NCBI GenBank assembly: GCA_013398175.1 | Contig: VZRZ01002289.1 | Location: forward strand, 62,001 to 126,000 | From: Climacteris rufus | Lineage: Eukaryota; Chordata; Aves; Passeriformes; Climacteridae | Reading direction: 5' to 3' | Length of the DNA stretch: 64,000 nucleotides | Shown here: positions 61,809-64,000 of the stretch, piece by piece | Position numbering within the stretch: position 1 is the stretch's first letter | How the letters are laid out: each line of letters opens with the position of its first letter | The notes under the pieces: generated by a model | Databases searched by the model: none | The model's input: only the letters and a program-made list of their open reading frames with translations | Told to the model about the DNA's origin: nothing | Position numbers and translations under genes: made by a program

Positions 61809-64000
61809 TTACGCCTCTGTCTTTTAACTTGTTTGCTGGTTTTCTGGTCCTTATCAGGACTATTTCTAAGATTTGTTGTTTTAAATGAATGATTGGTTCA
61901 AAAGTTCTAAATGTCTAAATGTTCTGCTGCAGCTTCTTCTGTAAAGATTTCAAAGGTTGTAGTATTCTAAAATTCTCCATAAAATGGATACAAATATTGA
62001 TGTGTAATAGCAAAGATGCATTGAGCAGCTGAGGTGTATCTTGGAGTCTGCACTGTAGTTCTCCTGGTAAAGCCTATTCTAATCCTCTTCCAAACGTTTT
62101 GGTTTTGCTGCACTGACTCAGAAAATTCAGATGCATGTTTTGAACAAACGTGAGGTAGCTTTCAAATTGCTCTATAGTGATTGTGGCAACTTTCTTCACT
62201 GGATTTAAGATGAAAACCACACACAACAAAAACAAGGCAAAATTACTTCTTCAGCTATCTGATAATGAAACAGAAAAGACAAGTGTTTTATTAGTAGCAG
62301 AAATCAGCCATTTGCTAATTCTGCCGTTCTTGTGGGAATACAGATGCACTGAAGTAGCATCGTGATCAAGACTAAAGCTCTTATGATGGAAAAGGAAACA
62401 ATTTTTATTTAACTATGCTTATCACTCAGTTTATTAATTAACATGAAGGTTTTTTTCCTAAGTGTAGTGGTAGACTACGACCTAATCAAAAATCAGTTTC
62501 TTCAGCTGGATAACATTTGGTAACTCTACAGCCAACACAGCTGATGTGTTTTTTTCTCTGGAACACAGCTTACTGAGCAGCTCTTGGTACTGAACTGCCC
62601 ATGGTTTTAGTGCAAGTGGATATAACCAAATCCCTAAGGAGATTGGTAACATGTTATTAACACACTGTTCTACTGGTATCAAGAATATGAACTGCCTTTT
62701 TTTTCCCCCTCAGGAAGGTTGCAGTGAGTTTAACTGCTCTAATTGAGATTGCATGGGAATACTGAGACCATTCCAGTTCATCTGCTTTTTGCTGGACAAG
62801 TAAGATGAATTTAAGCTGAAATGTTTAAATGGGCAGCAAAGGTATTAAAAAGTATTCATAATGAGAGAGAAGACTTGACTATTAGTGCCTTTAGCTTTTT
62901 TAATTGTAAATTTTCAAACAGGAATCCTTACTAGACATGAGGGTTCAATTTCCTCTGAACTATTAATGTAGTTGCTTCTTCAAAAGTGTCAGATAAATTA
63001 TGTATGTGCTGTTCAGAAGCTGTCCTATATAATTTACCGTAATCAGAAAATTTGTATGAACATTGGTTGCTTAGTAAGTCTAATCAGTGGGATCAAAATG
63101 GAGAGAAGTTATTTTTGCATGGTCACTTTTACCTTCCTTTTACTTATTCCTTTGATAACCAGGGAATGAGATTCACCTCTTTCCTTATGCAGCACATTTT
63201 AGTGGTTTATCATTTCAAGGCAATGTCCAGTGCAGACCAGCTCCCATCTCACAAGGCAGCCCCCCCCCATTGGAGCTCAGTCATGAAGCAGCACATCTTC
63301 CCCTCTCTTGCCCCAGTGTTGGGAGTGTTGATTTTAATACCAAATTAACTAGAGCTTCTACTTTATTCTCTTTCAAAGTGTGTGTGACCCAGAAATACTG
63401 GGTGGAGCAGAGGAAGCAAGTTTGAAGCTTTTCAGTGTTGGATAGATCATACACTTATCTGCCATCACCTCTTTAAAGCAGGTAAAGAAACAAGTACTCT
63501 GGGTTCTAGTTTGAGCTGTTAAACTCCTCATCTTCAAAACAATGAGCCGCATATCCCAAAGGGCTGCTGCTGAAACATTGATAAGAGTATTCAGCTCGAG
63601 TGCTAAGTATGATCAGTGAAAATAAGCAGTGGTGATAGACTGCAGTCACTGTGAGCCAGGTCACTGCATTTCAAGTTGCTCATCAGTTCAAGCAGATAAG
63701 ATTGGTTTGCTCACGCATGGTTTTCCACAAACGATGGTCTGGGCATTTGTGTACAGTCTTGCACCTTAAAATAATAATAAAGTCTACAGTTATAGCTGGG
63801 AAATATGACAACCTCTTTGCACAGAGAAGTGAGTCTTAGCTAAGAAGTGACAGGCCTTTAATTGAGACTCAAACCTTTTGATCTTTTTACAGTACAGTAA
63901 AAGTACAGATACAGTACAGTACAGATTGAGGCTTGTGCAGCTTTTCCTTTAAGAAACAATTGTGCATCAAAAGCATTTATGTAGAGCCTGTACTATGGGT
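61809..64000. other. Intergenic DNA downstream of NOP58
   Basis: No coding exon or repeat family is recognised apart from the short ACAGT repeat near the end. In human the next gene on this side is BMPR2; its first exon is not visible in this window. Confidence 0.6.
63887..63925. repeat. Short imperfect ACAGT tandem repeat
   Basis: Repeated (T)ACAGT units with two interruptions (AAAAGT and ATACAGT). Small and probably polymorphic. Confidence 0.8.

Overview
The window looks like nuclear DNA of a bird. The repeats are CR1 LINE 3' ends, the first-exon region of one gene is GC-rich and holds a run of Ns (a usual fault of avian assemblies), and introns are short for an amniote. Two protein genes are readable exon by exon: SUMO1 on the minus strand and NOP58 on the plus strand. 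They stand head to head, in the order and orientation I know from human 2q33 (KIAA2012, SUMO1, NOP58, then BMPR2). Most of the six-frame open frames are chance frames in introns, UTRs, repeats or CpG islands.

Layout. 1-16.2 kb has no gene I can support. It holds two CR1 fragments (10.8-11.4 kb), a 49-bp minisatellite (14.75-15.03 kb) and an isolated CpG-rich patch at 7.5 kb. 16.2-19.2 kb holds three plus-strand, Glu/Lys/Gln-rich coiled-coil-like exon remnants where KIAA2012 should end. Two carry a frameshift or an in-frame stop, so that gene looks broken here. 23.3-28.2 kb holds SUMO1 exons 5 to 2 with the 3'UTR. Its first exon (four codons) is not visible and probably lies in or near the N run at 33,285-33,313, in a CpG island. 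A CR1 3' end sits against that island (33.5-33.96 kb). 36.4-38.0 kb is the NOP58 CpG-island promoter, with two CACGTG E-boxes and several ETS-type sites. 37.3-61.8 kb is NOP58, 15 coding exons and 529 codons, the human length. 61.8-64 kb is intergenic.

The best connected finding is inside NOP58. NOP58 is a core protein of box C/D snoRNPs, and its introns 3, 6, 8 and 9 each contain a box C/D snoRNA that I could assemble by hand from C, D', D and guide sequences. Two (introns 3 and 6, SNORD70-like) place 18S rRNA A512 at the methylation position, and two (introns 8 and 9, SNORD11-like) place G509 there, three bases away in the same rRNA segment. The gene thus encodes both the protein and four guides for one 18S patch. 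Intron 2 also contains a possible alternative terminal exon that would give a short NOP58 isoform with its own poly(A) signal. No computation was run; homology statements rest on recognised protein sequence and remembered synteny.
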